A DNA stretch of 64,000 bases from the NCBI GenBank assembly GCA_015227615.1, contig JAALGZ010000042.1:186001-250000 (forward strand), in the 5' to 3' direction. The notes under the pieces are model-generated. The model was not told where the DNA came from. It saw only the letters and a program-made list of their open reading frames with translations, and did not search any database. Source of the stretch: Labyrinthula sp. Ha (Eukaryota > Sar > Bigyra > Labyrinthulida > Labyrinthulaceae). A program made the position numbers and the translations under genes. Positions 30,806 through 42,659 of the stretch are shown one piece after another (position 1 is the first letter of the stretch; each line of letters starts with the position of its first letter).

Positions 30806-31623
30806 TTGGCAAAATGCTTAATTACATTCACAATATTAACAGATTTGTATCTAGAAAACGTTGTACCTTTCCTGGAAACAGGTTTACAACTTCAACGCAA
30901 AGAAACTTCGTACCTCGTTTTATGTAAAGGTGTTGCACCTAACTCCGCAAAATTAAAGTCAACTTTGAAATCACTCTTCATTCCGAAACATGGCAAGCAT
31001 AAAGATAAATTTGTGGTTATTGGTAGAGCTTCCTGTGCCATCGTCGTACTATAACCTGCAGGATTTTTATACATGTCCAAAACATCTCAAAATTAGAAAT
31101 TTCATTAGGAATATGAAAACAGTTAAGAGCAACATATATAATCATGACATTGATGATTCATTTCCTTTAAAATCAGATTGCAGGTGGTCTTTAGTGATGG
31201 CTTTCTAACTTTTCTTAGATGGGAAGTAACAGCAAAGAAGTATTTTTCTCGACCAAAATCACAACAAGAATTTGAAAAAACCTTTCACGGAATAAAGGGA
31301 CCTGTTGACACAATCTCTTTTTCTGCATTTTTTAAGAAATTCAGATGCCCGCCGAACCCAATGTAAAGAGAGAGTATTATGGATATGGAAGCAAGAACGT
31401 TGCACCGCATAGAATGACCCAATTAATGCTGCGATTACACGTTTACCAATTCAATTATAGAGTGAATAATAGTCTCAATAACTGCTACATTCTTAAACAG
31501 ACTTGTATCAAGAGACGCGTACCGTTTGGGCGGTACATTGCTAGAATAGTTCACCGAACCACAGTGAAGTATTATTTCCTTAAGATTTCACTGGATACAA
31601 GAACCGGATTGATGTTTGAATAA
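30806..31623 (+). CDS. Uncertain multi-exon gene with mini-introns
   Basis: Three adjacent open stretches (to 31054, 31183 and 31623) have coding-like composition, for example YLVLCKGVAPNSAKLKSTL, RPKSQQEFEKTFHGIKGPVD and KRRVPFGRYIARIVHRTTV. One junction is convincing: a 35-nt intron at 31184-31218 (GTGGTC...CTAAC...TTAG) joins the second and third stretches in frame as SDCR|WEVTAKKYF. A later join, perhaps through a 50-nt intron starting at 31363, and the upstream join are not resolved. The family is unknown. Because the exon chain is incomplete, a decayed gene cannot be excluded. Confidence 0.35.
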
Positions 31624-32646
31624 ATGATGAAAATGTCCCTTAGCTCTTTATTTTAGTATCGAACCATGTGACCTGCTTCCTGGCTTTGAAGCAAGCTATT
31701 ATTTCTTCCTTAGTTGCACGGGTTTTGAATACTCTTCTTGGTTGCATGAGTAAAGTATTAAATGAGGGTTTGACACTTTATATCTGATGCAAAGGTTTAA
31801 ATCGTACTAACGGAAGTTGTTGGAGTTACTATGACGTAAGAATATTCTTGATAACATGCATGTAGTCGCCTTCATAGTTGTCTTCAAAGAAAAACTCCTG
31901 TGGTGTTTCAAGAGCACATGAATAAAACTTACAATCATGTCGTGCCATATTCAGTTTTCGTGAGCACAAGGTAATTCAACTTTTTAAAGTATTGATAAGC
32001 ATCCATTATTGGCGCACTGATTGGCTTCGCAGTTACACAAGAGAACCAAACTTCTTCTGACAAACTCATAGTCCAGCGTTTATCGGCTTATAGAAACAGA
32101 CCTCATTAACGTAAATATAATTACTTTGCCACAACATATATACTAAGAGATAGAAGCTATGCAGAGTCTATCCATCTCTCTACCTTTTCCTTCGAAGAGT
32201 TTCTCTATTACTCAAATACTCTAATCTTACCAAACAAAAACAAAAGTTTATCTGAACATATCGAGACGAGACATTTCTCAATAAAATATTCTCCCTATAT
32301 GTCTCAAATAAAAAATCAATTGATGTAATTCATGAAACCTGCAAATAGTGAGCACACAGTTGGGTACACACTGTGTAATACACACAATAATATTGCACGT
32401 ATTACCAGCTTTGGTAATACAGCATATATAAATGCACATAATGAAGAATTATAAAGGAATCATTTTACCGAATATTAACACAGTTAAATCTAAGTACGTA
32501 TTTTTTACTTAATATATATATTTTCAGAAAGTAACTGACCAATCTACAAAAATAAACGAGAACCGCCTCTTCAGCAAAAACTTACTACTTACCTGTTTTT
32601 CTTTTAAATAAAGTGTTAAGATAAATAAGAAGAGGAAAATTATACT
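31624..32646. other. Intergenic region, no gene seen
   Basis: About 1 kb of AT-rich DNA upstream of the 363-aa gene. No domain-bearing frame and no RNA gene were seen. Confidence 0.45.
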
Positions 32647-33738
32647 ATGTCAACTATTTTCCGTACTTTCTCTCATAACTCTTCTCACGAAGTTCCTACT
32701 TTACAACCCCATCCTAAGTTTCCCCGTTTGTACAAAGCAGATTGTAATTCCGATTACCCTTTAGCATCTATTCGACCTGGACAGGTTCTCAAACCTTCAA
32801 TACTAGCTATAAAATTAGCCAATATAACAACTGAAGACAAATTTTATTATATTCAATATAAACTAAACCCTCCAAAAGAAAACACAAAGAAAAATTCAGC
32901 TATTCTGCATCGTCACACTCTTATAAAAAACGGTGCTTGTGTTTTGAAAATATCCGAAGTATCCATAACTTTACTTAAAGTAAAGAAAAAGGAGATTAAG
33001 AGGTCTAAGAGTCATAAAGGGAATAGAACAATATTATCCAGGGGGTCAAGTAGCAAAGTGTATAATGAAGAACACGTTGAAAATATTCATTTTGAATTTT
33101 TAAACGGATCAACAACTAGTTTAGTTGGTAGAAGTTTATCAACAACTCATCGAGAAGGTTTGAAGAGAATAGAACATTTTAATGAAGAAAAGTCAAGTGT
33201 AATTTATGAAATTCCTGTTCATTTGATACACTCTATGCTTCCTGTTACTCATCAAGGGTTGGTTAAAATTATTTTGTATTCAGATGAAGCCTTTGAGGAG
33301 AAAGAAACTAAAGTTGAACATAATTCAGATCTAAGTCAGGGATTGAGAACACTACAAATAACAACAGATACGTTTTTTGTGGATGAGCTATATCGAGAAA
33401 TAACAACAGCTTTAGAAAGATATGCGAAGTTGATTGAAGCTTGTGTACGATCTATCCAGTCAAATTTACTTTTTGAACCCTCTGAATTGGATAATTTAGA
33501 AGTCTGGTATCGAAAGTTAGTTGACATTTATGGTATTACAAGAAGAGAAAGTCAAGAAAGTATTGATTCAATAGCTATGTTAATTGACTGTTTACAGAAA
33601 CGAGTTGATAATGGATGTGCCGCTGCAGAAGAACTTGAGGATGAAATCTTATTTTGGAAAGAGCACTTGAAGTGTTGCAAATTTACGTTTGAAGAAGGTG
33701 CAGATAAGGGAGAAGTTGTTGAAAGAGTTTTAATTTAG
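32647..33738 (+). CDS. Unknown protein, 363 aa
   Basis: Single exon from a clear ATG; codon composition is even and the frame is unbroken. No known domain could be named. The N-terminal half looks beta-rich (KFYYIQYKLNPP, ACVLKISEVSITLLKVKKK, IHFEFLNG, SSVIYEIPVHLIHSML, GLVKIILYSDEAFEE), reminiscent of an immunoglobulin-like or arrestin-like sandwich. It is interrupted by a basic low-complexity loop with KKKEIKRSKSHKGNR and RGSSSK. The C-terminal half is helical (LYREITTALERYAKLIEACV; LEDEILFWKEHLKCC). Probably cytosolic; it has no signal peptide or membrane segment. The arrestin comparison is only a shape impression. Confidence 0.7.
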   Translation: MSTIFRTFSHNSSHEVPTLQPHPKFPRLYKADCNSDYPLASIRPGQVLKPSILAIKLANITTEDKFYYIQYKLNPPKENTKKNSAILHRHTLIKNGACVLKISEVSITLLKVKKKEIKRSKSHKGNRTILSRGSSSKVYNEEHVENIHFEFLNGSTTSLVGRSLSTTHREGLKRIEHFNEEKSSVIYEIPVHLIHSMLPVTHQGLVKIILYSDEAFEEKETKVEHNSDLSQGLRTLQITTDTFFVDELYREITTALERYAKLIEACVRSIQSNLLFEPSELDNLEVWYRKLVDIYGITRRESQESIDSIAMLIDCLQKRVDNGCAAAEELEDEILFWKEHLKCCKFTFEEGADKGEVVERVLI

Positions 33739-34322
33739 TTTGTTTAGTAATGGGATATAGATTTATGTCTGAAAAAGTCGTTTTAGTTTTAAAAAATAAG
33801 ATATGTGATTTTTTTTAAATAGTATACAAAATAGTCTCTAATTAAATAGTAATATTTTTTCACTGGGTATTAAACTAAAAAATAAGAATATTACAAAATT
33901 AAATTGTCGACTCAGGAGGAAAAATGAGAGGACTCAGTGTATTCCGTGTTATATAGGAGTGTTTATATGAAAATGTCTATGAAAACTGTTCCAAGTCTTG
34001 AACTCCAACGTAGAAATTTTCGAGATTTCTATACCAAGACTTCAGTAACAAAGTAAGGCTCAAACAACTCGGGAATATATCAACTTGTTCAAGTCAAAGT
34101 CATGCAAGAAATAACAACAAAAACTCTTGATAAGTTGATATAAATAAATTTTAATCAGAATTTACCTCTTTTTGCTCAAAGAGTTGCTCTTAATACATTT
34201 GAATTAATGTTTTTCTTCCCTTTGTATCCACCAATCTACTTATATTGTTTGTAAACACAGTGTGGCATTACTGGAGCACACAATAAAAGTAACCGTTTAT
34301 TTCAGAAACGGTTAGATTGCAG
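33739..34322. other. Intergenic region with promoter of the MT-A70 gene
   Basis: AT-rich, no gene. It ends with an inverted repeat immediately before the start codon, listed separately. Confidence 0.5.
34291..34313. promoter_or_regulatory. AACCGTTT / AAACGGTT inverted repeat
   Basis: Perfect 8-bp arms (34291-34298 and 34306-34313) around a 7-base spacer, ending 9 bp before the ATG of the MT-A70 gene. AAACGGTT contains a MYB-type core (AACGG). It could be a transcription-factor site or a hairpin in the 5' UTR. Confidence 0.35.
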
Positions 34323-35276
34323 ATGTTTCATGAAAAGAAGTTTTACTCTAATAAAGATGAAGAAATGCTGAAGAACACGTTGAAGAAAATAGACGAGGAA
34401 ATCTTTTTGACAACGCAAAGTTTGCTTAAAGACTTTGGTGTACAGGAAAAACGTCACGAAACCAAAGACAAGTTCAAGTTTTACGTGGAAAAGTACTCCA
34501 AGAACTTACTAAATGGCAAGTTCTACAACGAGACATACAGGAAGGATACACAAGAGCTGAAACTAAAGAGAAAAGGTGTAGATGAAATAATTACGGTTAA
34601 ACCGAAAAAGACAAAACAGCAGAAGAATGTCCATATATTTTCTTCCAAGAATGACAGCTTAGAAGTATGGATTCCTCCCCCGTTTTGTATTCCAATTACG
34701 GCAGATGTACGAAAATTTGATTTTATGAACTTGGCAAAGAAACAAAAAGAAGTTCATGGAAAACTATTTGACGTTATTTTGACTGATCCGCCTTGGCAAT
34801 TAGCTACTCATAATCCTACCAGAGGAGTTGCTCTGGGTTATAATCAACTCAGTGATGATTTCTTGTTAAATATCCCTTTTGGCAAACTTCAAGATAATGG
34901 ATACATTTTCATTTGGATCATCAACGCAAAGTTTGAACTTGCTCTAAAGATGTTAGAAAAAAATGGATACGAGTTCATTGATGAGATTGTATGGGTGAAA
35001 ACTACGGTAAACCGGAGATTAGCGAGAAGTCATGGATTTTATTTGCAACATGGAAAGGAAAGTTGTATTGTTGGAAGAAAGGGAAAAGATCCTGTTGGCG
35101 TGAAAAAGAATGTTGATATAGATGTCTTGTTCTCTCAGAGGTCTGGCCAGAGTCAAAAACCTGTTGAGTTGTATCAGATGATTGAAAGGCTAGTTCCTAA
35201 TGGATCGTTTCTTGAAGTGTTTGGACGGCGAAATAACTTGAGAAATTTTTGGACAACAATTGGAAATGAGCTGTAG
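34323..35276 (+). CDS. MT-A70 family adenine N6-methyltransferase
   Basis: Transfers methyl from S-adenosylmethionine to N6 of adenine in RNA or DNA. The catalytic DPPW is at about residue 156 in FDVILTDPPWQL. Downstream family blocks are intact: LSDDFLLNIPFGKLQDNGYIF, IDEIVWVKTT, FYLQHGKESCIVGRKG, SQKPVELYQMIERL and FLEVFGRRNNLRNFWTTIGNEL. The protein is 317 residues, with a Lys-rich helical N-terminus and no CCCH zinc fingers. That is shorter than METTL3 and closer in layout to MTA1-type enzymes, which methylate DNA in ciliates. Which substrate applies here cannot be told from sequence. The ATG at 34323 is the first in frame; an upstream TTG is ignored. A partner subunit is not in this window. 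Confidence 0.88.
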   Translation: MFHEKKFYSNKDEEMLKNTLKKIDEEIFLTTQSLLKDFGVQEKRHETKDKFKFYVEKYSKNLLNGKFYNETYRKDTQELKLKRKGVDEIITVKPKKTKQQKNVHIFSSKNDSLEVWIPPPFCIPITADVRKFDFMNLAKKQKEVHGKLFDVILTDPPWQLATHNPTRGVALGYNQLSDDFLLNIPFGKLQDNGYIFIWIINAKFELALKMLEKNGYEFIDEIVWVKTTVNRRLARSHGFYLQHGKESCIVGRKGKDPVGVKKNVDIDVLFSQRSGQSQKPVELYQMIERLVPNGSFLEVFGRRNNLRNFWTTIGNEL

Positions 35277-38200
35277 TTTCACATTTATTAAGTAATGGAT
35301 TCTACAGTTTCTTTGATCCTGGACCTACTTAGGTTTGGATTCAGGGGAGACCATTTAGGAAATTTATTACCATTAAGGTCTCTTTTCCCTTGTTCGATAT
35401 AAAACAGTAAGTTATTCTTCAATAAAGAACATAAAACATATCATTATCCAAGCTTTGAATATGCCTTTGAACAAGTAGAAAAACGTATTTATACATTTTT
35501 ACAAAATCACATACCTTGTCATGGTCAGATTCCAATTGTACAGGGAAAGAACTAACAAAATATCTCAAGGGTAAATGGTTTTTCTACTTGGCTGCTAAGC
35601 TCTATCTGAGGCGTGGAGAAAAGCTTAAGCTGCTCCAAAGGCTTATCGTAGCCAATATATAAGTAGGCAGAATAGTTGAACCACAATAATGAAGATACAG
35701 ACAGTAGTGCATCAGATAGGAGATTAAAATATAAACATATTACACAGACATAGGATATAACCAAACACAAGCTCAAATCCTTAAGCACATGCAAATTTCC
35801 CCAAACATGCACCAATTGTTTACATATTTTTGCGAAGGCTTCCATTAAGAGAGTTATCGTGATGTGAAATTTTCTTAGTTTAAGAAGGACGTTTCCCCCT
35901 TGTTAAGTCTAGCTTTTTTCACTTTCTGTTTCTACATCTAGAAGCGAGGATACTTTTTTATCGATTTTAGTAGCTGCGGGCAAGCTGATAAGCCTTGTGT
36001 AATCTTAGATGAAGCTTGTTCTTGCCTTTCGGGAAGATCTTTTTTCAATTTTGAAATGGCCTTAACATGTACCGATGTTTTGTAATTCTCTCAATCCGTA
36101 CTAAGAAAAATTATAGTTTATTAATTTGCTCTGTGTTTACTGAAAAACGTGGCCAGTTTGACGCAAAAACGATACTTAATTCAGTTTAAATCTTGGATTA
36201 GTTAACAATTATAGTTTAGTGATATCACAAACTTCATAATTTATCAGTTTAATTAAATGAATACTATCAGATTAAGGTGGTAACAGCTAAAAAATTCTGA
36301 TATGTTCAACCTCAATATGAATGATTGAAAACACTCCTAGTCCTTGATTTCAGAAACTAATACCTTCATAATTTTGACTAAGCTATCTTCTTAGTAATTC
36401 TTCTACACTTTGTTGAGAAAACAAGTGTGTTATGATGAGTATTCCTTCTATGATACCATTGCTCGCCATTTGGAATGCGAAGTTGAAATCGACTCAATTA
36501 CTCAAAATAGTTTTATGGTTATGTCGTAGAAAAATTCTTTTATGGCCTAACAGTTAAAGTTTTGAAACTAAGAAATTAATTTATTTGTCAGAACAAAGTT
36601 TATTTGTAGATCTGAAGACTACAGTTCTCGTTAAAACTATGTAACTTTTGCATACATTTTAACTAGGTACGGCAACCTCCAAAGTGTGCAAACCTAGCCT
36701 CACAAACTCGAAACTTGGATGTCCACAAACACTAAACTTTAAGATACTCAATTCTTTCGTTAGATGCAAGAAATTTTATCAACACCTGATCTAGTATATT
36801 ATCAATCTTATCTTTCGACTTCATTCTTATCTTATCAATTTTCAATAGTACATACTAGAATCTAAATTGAATATACGACCTCTTAGTACTAATATATTTC
36901 CCCTTTTACATGCTTCAACGTAAGATAATGCCCTGTCCTGACTCTTTGATTGATATTTCTATCCTTTCTAAAGTAGCTACAGATGTTGATTGGTCACCAT
37001 CCACACGCATTCTTTATTTAGAAATAAAATATCAAGTTTTGTGTCTAGCAACCAAACAGATATTTGATAGATTAGTTGGAGGGGAATAAACTTGTAGAAG
37101 TTTTACTTTTCTGCCGTTTCTTCAGGTCAATACTGAAGGTGCCGTAAACCTTTTTATCCCCAAAAAAATATATTTATTGAACTGGGCTTAGTTCAATTTG
37201 ATTATCTCTACAAGTCTCCATTTCCTAAAATAACAACATTAGAGAAAAAAATAACATTTATAGCAGACTTTTCCCATGAATAATATAGTTTTAATCTTCA
37301 GGTTTGGTAATGGCCAGTATGAACTTTACTGTGCCAACTCTTAAAAATGACCGGACAGTATTTACTAATTCTTAACTATATCATGCCATTGTACAAGGTT
37401 TATATTTTCTTCTTTTTTTTTGAGCTATGATAAGTTTTGCAAATTAGACTATGGGGAGAATTATTTTAGTGCTTCCTACCAATAATAAGGAAATACTGAA
37501 TGTTGTCAGGCGTTCTGGATATTAAAAAGAACTGGATAAAGTTCATAATTAAAGGTATTGTTCACATCTTTAATATTAGCTATGATAACATAAGTGTTAC
37601 TTAGGCAATAAATTCTAATTACCATTAGCGGAAAAGTACAGAAGAAATATGTTACCAAGTACAATTGTTGAGAATAATTGTGGATTCTTTCCTTTTGCGT
37701 GAGCTGTGTCTATTATTATTTTTATTCAATAGCGCTTGCTTTGGTTTTGCTTTATCTTCAAACATTTAGTTACTATTTTATCACAACACGACTCAAATAC
37801 TTTGAAGAAGTTAATCTAGTTGCCAACGAAGTCAAACCTGAGACAGATAGACGTGTGCCGGTAGTCCATCGCCATCCTACCTTTAGTTTTCTCATTATAG
37901 TAGAAATATAATACCCTTTATAAAAAATATCAGTCATAACTTTGTATTTAGTTTTTTAGATTGCATTTCTTAATGTTTTGTAACTGAATATGTACCACTC
38001 AGTTGCATCGTTGTGTTAAAGCTGTTCTGAATGTTCTTGGACTAGTCACCATGGTTTATTATGTAGGCATAACGTAAAACTTGTGCAAAACTCATATTAT
38101 AATTTGAAATTTAAAGTAGTTCTCAACCAGAATAAGTGTTTTTTCTGTAGTACGCTTTTCCACTGCTCAACACACGTTTTGAATCTTATGCCATACCAAA

Positions 38201-38393
38201 ATGATTTCAGCCCTTTACAAACTTTAGGTTAAAAGTTGGAAATATATTTGAAATATAAATAAAAATAACCATCTATTCAAATTCATTTTTGGTTTGTATT
38301 ATATCTTATCTAACTAGTTTCCTGACGTGATCTTTTCAATTCTTCAACATATTTTTGTTTTATCTTTGTAAAATACATCACTATGCCACGTCA
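35277..38393. other. 3.1-kb intergenic region, no supported gene
   Basis: AT-rich. Short frames such as 35552-35845 (-) and 37678-37911 (+) lack an ATG start or recognisable domain and are not called. Confidence 0.4.
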
Positions 38394-38408
38394 TATAGGC
38401 ACTCCAAT
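38394..38408 (+). promoter_or_regulatory. TGCCACGTCATATAG promoter word, LNR gene 1
   Basis: A 15-base identity with 45281-45295, at almost the same distance before the start codon (169 versus 172 bp between word and ATG). The flanking sequence has diverged, so the word looks selected. ACGTCA is a bZIP-type core. Confidence 0.5.
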
Positions 38409-38577
38409 ATCAATCCGAAAAGAAGAAAACAAAATACCCATAATTGTATTTTACCATAAAGACAGCATTAATACAAAAGAATACACTTAGAAATTTCAAC
38501 AAAAACCATATTAATTGCTCTCAATTAAAGCAAAAGTTGTCATTTACTCCATTTAAGATCAAACAGAATCATTCAAA

Positions 38578-39549
38578 ATGAAAACCTTTCTCTTCCTCTG
38601 CTTCTGCCTTGTTTGGATACCACACATTAAATCACAACTCACAGACTCGTGTTTTATAAATACTAATTGCCAAGAGAACTGGATAAATAATGGAATATGT
38701 AATTCAGCATGTTTTGCAGAATCCTGCAACTATGACGGCTGTATATATTTCCTAATCCCAATACTTTTTTAGCCGATTGCGATCATGTACCTGAGAATCT
38801 AATAGAATGCTACTCAACAACTGATTGTCCTTTAAATTGGGTAGGTGATGGATATTGTGATACAGTCTGTTTGACAGAAACTTGTTTATTTGATGACGGT
38901 GATTGTGGAGATGTTGATGAAGAAGAAGTTTCTTGCGCAGCTACTGGGTGTTCTAATAGTTGGATCGGAGATGGAGAATGTGACGCTTCGTGTTTTAATG
39001 AAGCATGTAATTTTGATAATGGAGATTGTGATGAAGTTCCTGATCCACTTGCTTGTGCAGAACTTGGATGTTTAACTTACACGTAATTTAACTATTTTTT
39101 ATAAGGGTTTTAGATTAGGAAATGGTAATTGTGCAAGTGAGTGTAATAATGAACCTTGTGGATATGATATGGGAGATTGTGTTCCTGATTTATGCACACC
39201 AACTGGATGTAATGTGAATTTTATTTCAGATCGAATTTGTGATGAAGAGTGTAATAGAGAAGAGTGTAACTTTGATGGAGGTGCTTGTGATTTAGATAAT
39301 TCAACATCATGGGGAAATTTGACAGACGTAGATGGATGTGAAAGTACTGGTTGTGATTTAGATTTAATTGGAGATGGATTTTGTGATGGAATTTGTTATA
39401 ATGAAGTTTGTGAAAATGATGCTGGAGATTGTGAAGGGTTTCCATTTGAATGTTCAAATACTTTTTGTCCAATGGAATATCTTGGAGATGGAATTTGTGA
39501 TTATTCTTGTGATAACCAAGAATGTCAGTTTGATTTAGGAGACTGTTAG
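38578..39549 (+). CDS. Secreted protein of seven Lin-12/Notch repeats (LNR), copy 1
   Basis: Exons 38578-38740, 38773-39082 and 39114-39549 (302 aa) are joined across mini-introns of 32 and 31 nt, both GT...TTTAG. The signal peptide is MKTFLFLCFCLVWIPHIKS. The rest is seven LNR modules of the form GDGxCDxxCxxxxCxxDxGDC, for example GDGYCDTVCLTETCLFDDGDC split over residues ~70-90; the protein stops exactly at the last module's Cys. LNRs are disulfide-rich, calcium-binding folds, so an extracellular or vacuolar location is likely. The role is unknown: no protease, EGF or membrane segment is attached. The third exon is almost identical to that of the paralogue at 45468-46437. Confidence 0.85.
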
Positions 39550-41740
39550 AAGACTAAAAACTATTTTATCAAAAGAAGAATGTGGTTGAGTTTTTTCACA
39601 GGTCTTGAATTTAGAGTTTGTCTTGACGATACGTAGATGTAAAAAGTTTTTCTTAAAGTTAGAATAAGTATTTCAAAGCAAGCTATTCATTAACATCTTT
39701 TTTTTCTTCGTTTACTATTTAACTATTGAGAAAGAAAAATGATTTATGAGTTTAGAGTTTATGACCTGTTTAATCAGAACTCTGATTTGAAAAGTAATAT
39801 CATGATTCTATGCGAGCTCAAGACTCATCACCTTTATCTCAGCTTTAAGAGTCTTTTTTTTGTGATAGATAGAACGATTTCAATTACCGTATATAGAATT
39901 TACTTCTAATAGGTCATTAAATTTGTTAATAGACTGCTCCATGGTCTCAGCATTTTTTCATGGGAGAATCATGGGTTAAACCACAAACAAAAATATAAGA
40001 AAATCTACTTTCATGATATCTGCTGCTTCTGACAGAGTTAGAACTAATTTCATCAATATTACTTCATGAGGATAATTGACTTATATCGACTAAAAGTAAA
40101 TCGTAATGAAGAGAAAATTTAAGTATATTGCAAATAAAATAAGCAAACTATAGTTCTAGACTCTTAGGGAAAACTTCAGATTATTTATTTTCATTTCAGC
40201 ATAGGTGCTTTTACTGTGTGAAGTTGCTTCGTATTTTTGAACTCAACCATCTAATTTGTGCTCAGGCAATATTCAACCTATTTAGTTGAACAGATAAGAA
40301 ATCCATTTAAGATAAGCCATATTCTAGCTATGTGTCACGAAATCCAGTTAGATTGTTAAAAAGTATTCTTCTTATATCAAAACTTAGATCTTAATTGAAG
40401 TGCTTAGCGACTAACTATAGCTAATATATATCAACTGCTGATAACAGTTTATATTACCATTCAGTTTAATAGCAGCCTAGTCCACGTAGGATGGACATAT
40501 GGAATCATCTATGTGTTAGTATAAAAGAAAACCCAGTACTTACACAGAGTCAATGTATGGGCTAATTTCTAGAGTAGCATTTCATAGAAATAGGAACTTT
40601 TAGGGGTGGACTATCTTGGAAGAGAGAGCTGGTTTGAATAGCACATATAATGAATAACATTGTTGTTTATTTTGCCTCTTCTCTTATTATATTTTTAAAT
40701 CTTTATACCCTTTCATGTGCAGTATGGTTTGTATTTAAAGTCACCGTCTTTTAGAATAACAAATTTCTCCTAGTCATGGAAGTTCTGTTTATAAGTATTT
40801 CCAGTCTCGCTTTAATACTCTTCTACAAGATATTTAATCGTTATACCTGTCTGAACCGTAAATGAAGTCATTTCCAGAAATTGGTATAAACAGTAAGAAA
40901 GCACTCGAATCTTTGCACAATTAGACGATAGGAGACGGAAATATCCTCCAAAAGTACTCGCGGATACTTTCCTAAAGTTCTGGTTGCAATTAGTCCAATT
41001 TAAGCTTTCTCGAATATACAAATAGGGTTTTCTCTTCTTTATGCGGAAAGATTAATATTTAAACTCTGGGTAATTTCATATTTCAAGTTATACTTACAAC
41101 TTTCTACTTTCACAATATGAGCTATCTCAATGACTCCAAACTTCATTCTATGCCGGTTTAGGTTACCGTTTCCTATTCTTCTTAAAAAAAGCTATCACTA
41201 TGTTACATCAACCCGTTATTCATTGCATATAGCAGACTCAGGACGAGCATATTTCGGGATATTGGAAACGTTCTTGTTAACACTTATTCAAGCTATAACA
41301 TCTTTTGGAGAATTATCAAATCTATAATATTTTCCTCGATGAATATTAAGATTTATTGCTGATGAAATATTTGATTTACTTTTTGTTAACCTTACCGCTA
41401 TACTAAAATAATAGAAAAAAATGTTGGGGACTTTTCTATAGTGGAAGTCTGTTCTCAATTAGCTCGTACAAAATGAAATATTAAGAAGATTATTCTGCTA
41501 GGTCAAAGTGCTGTTGGATTGATTTTGGTTCTTCACTACTTTGGAAATTGAGGACTTCTGATGAGTTAACTTTTAAAGGCTTTGGCGCAAATTTTAGTAT
41601 ACCTTCTGTAAAAATAAGTGAGGGTTTCTTCTCTTCTTTTAATATTCTCTCTTTACTTAAATAACTTCTTCATTTAAGACAGCAGAAATCATCTATGGTA
41701 ACCTTTGCCTTATAACCAATATCTTCTGATATACCCATCG
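39550..41740. other. Intergenic region, no gene seen
   Basis: AT-rich 2.2 kb downstream of LNR gene 1. Only short frames without domains. Confidence 0.45.
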
Positions 41741-41759
41741 ACATCTCAGTCAAAGAACT

Positions 41760-42600
41760 CGATCACCCTCACTCATCATCTACTGAAGAGGCCATCAAAT
41801 TACCAGGACAGGTATCTATATCAATATATGAATCGGCACTTCCATCATATTCATCACCAAAAACATTCAGAATAATCTTTCCACCAACACATAAATTCTA
41901 AATATGAAAAAAGGATCCAGCTTCGCCAGTAAATTGCTCAAACTTTACAACTCTAGCAGTTCGAATAAAATTAGTTGTTTATTTGGATTACCTCAAACAA
42001 TATCTCCAAATCCATCAATTTCATATACTTCATCAACTATAATATTTGTCGTGAAATAAGACTACTAGCTGCATTTTGAACCAGATTCAATATATTGCTA
42101 AATATAAGGAGATGCTTCATTTTATGCAATAGTATTTCCTCAAATAGTCCAAATATAGATAAATCTGTAGTATCATCTGTGTCAAAAATTCATCACACTA
42201 GCCAAATGTAACTCAAATTCAGTGCTAAAGATACATAGATCAGTCTAAATTCAAACAAGAGAAGAAAATATATTACAGCTAGAGTTCCACCTACACTATC
42301 GATGAAATCAAAGAGAGCGACAATAGTTAAGTCCTTATGATTTATCAAGACGGGAAATAGTGTCAGGTTAAATTCCCTATGAACCAACAAAAAACAGAAA
42401 GAAAGAAAGTGGGCGTTTGTGAAGAATTGATACCAATAAAGTTTCTCCAACAGTTGTGGATATTGTTGATGCCGCGTTCATAAACACAAAGCAATCATCA
42501 GAACCTGGAATTGAGAAAAACGGATTTATATTGTTGTGGATTAGCTTGTATTTTTGTTTCTCTAATTGATGTTCTGCACAATACTGTGAAATCAACACCC
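41760..42600 (-). pseudogene. Decayed multi-exon gene between the LNR paralogues
   Basis: Minus-strand exon-like pieces: about 42520-42430 (SDDCFVFMNAASTISTTVGE), about 42370-42275 (DLTIVALFDFIDSVGGTLA), 42242-42185 (TDLCIFSTEFELHLASV) and 41950-41765 (VVKFEQFTGEAGSFFHI, then after an in-frame TAG NLCVGGKIILNVFGDEYDG). A good mini-intron of 32 nt (42243-42274, GTAATA...TTTAG) joins two pieces in frame, and a 39-nt one is seen near 41953-41991. Further stops and missing donors show the locus is broken, or that my exon chain is wrong. The repeated Asp/Cys/Thr pattern suggests an extracellular repeat protein. No family is assigned. Confidence 0.35.
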
Positions 42601-42659
42601 ACTTCTTCTGCAGTGGGTATCCCTGATGAAGAATCGGCAGGTTGACTAGGTGGAGAGAT

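Noticed and set aside
30900-31030. Weak resemblance of the 30.8-kb frame to a Brix/SSF1-type domain
   Set aside because: Only a few residues agree and the downstream sequence does not follow the family.
38578-38772. A 64-codon secreted peptide ending in YFLIPILF
   Set aside because: The end is read-through into a mini-intron; the LNR module is completed by splicing at 38741-38772.
39221-39472. His/Leu-rich minus-strand frame
   Set aside because: Antisense shadow of LNR exon 3; the composition results from Gly/Asp/Cys codons on the other strand.
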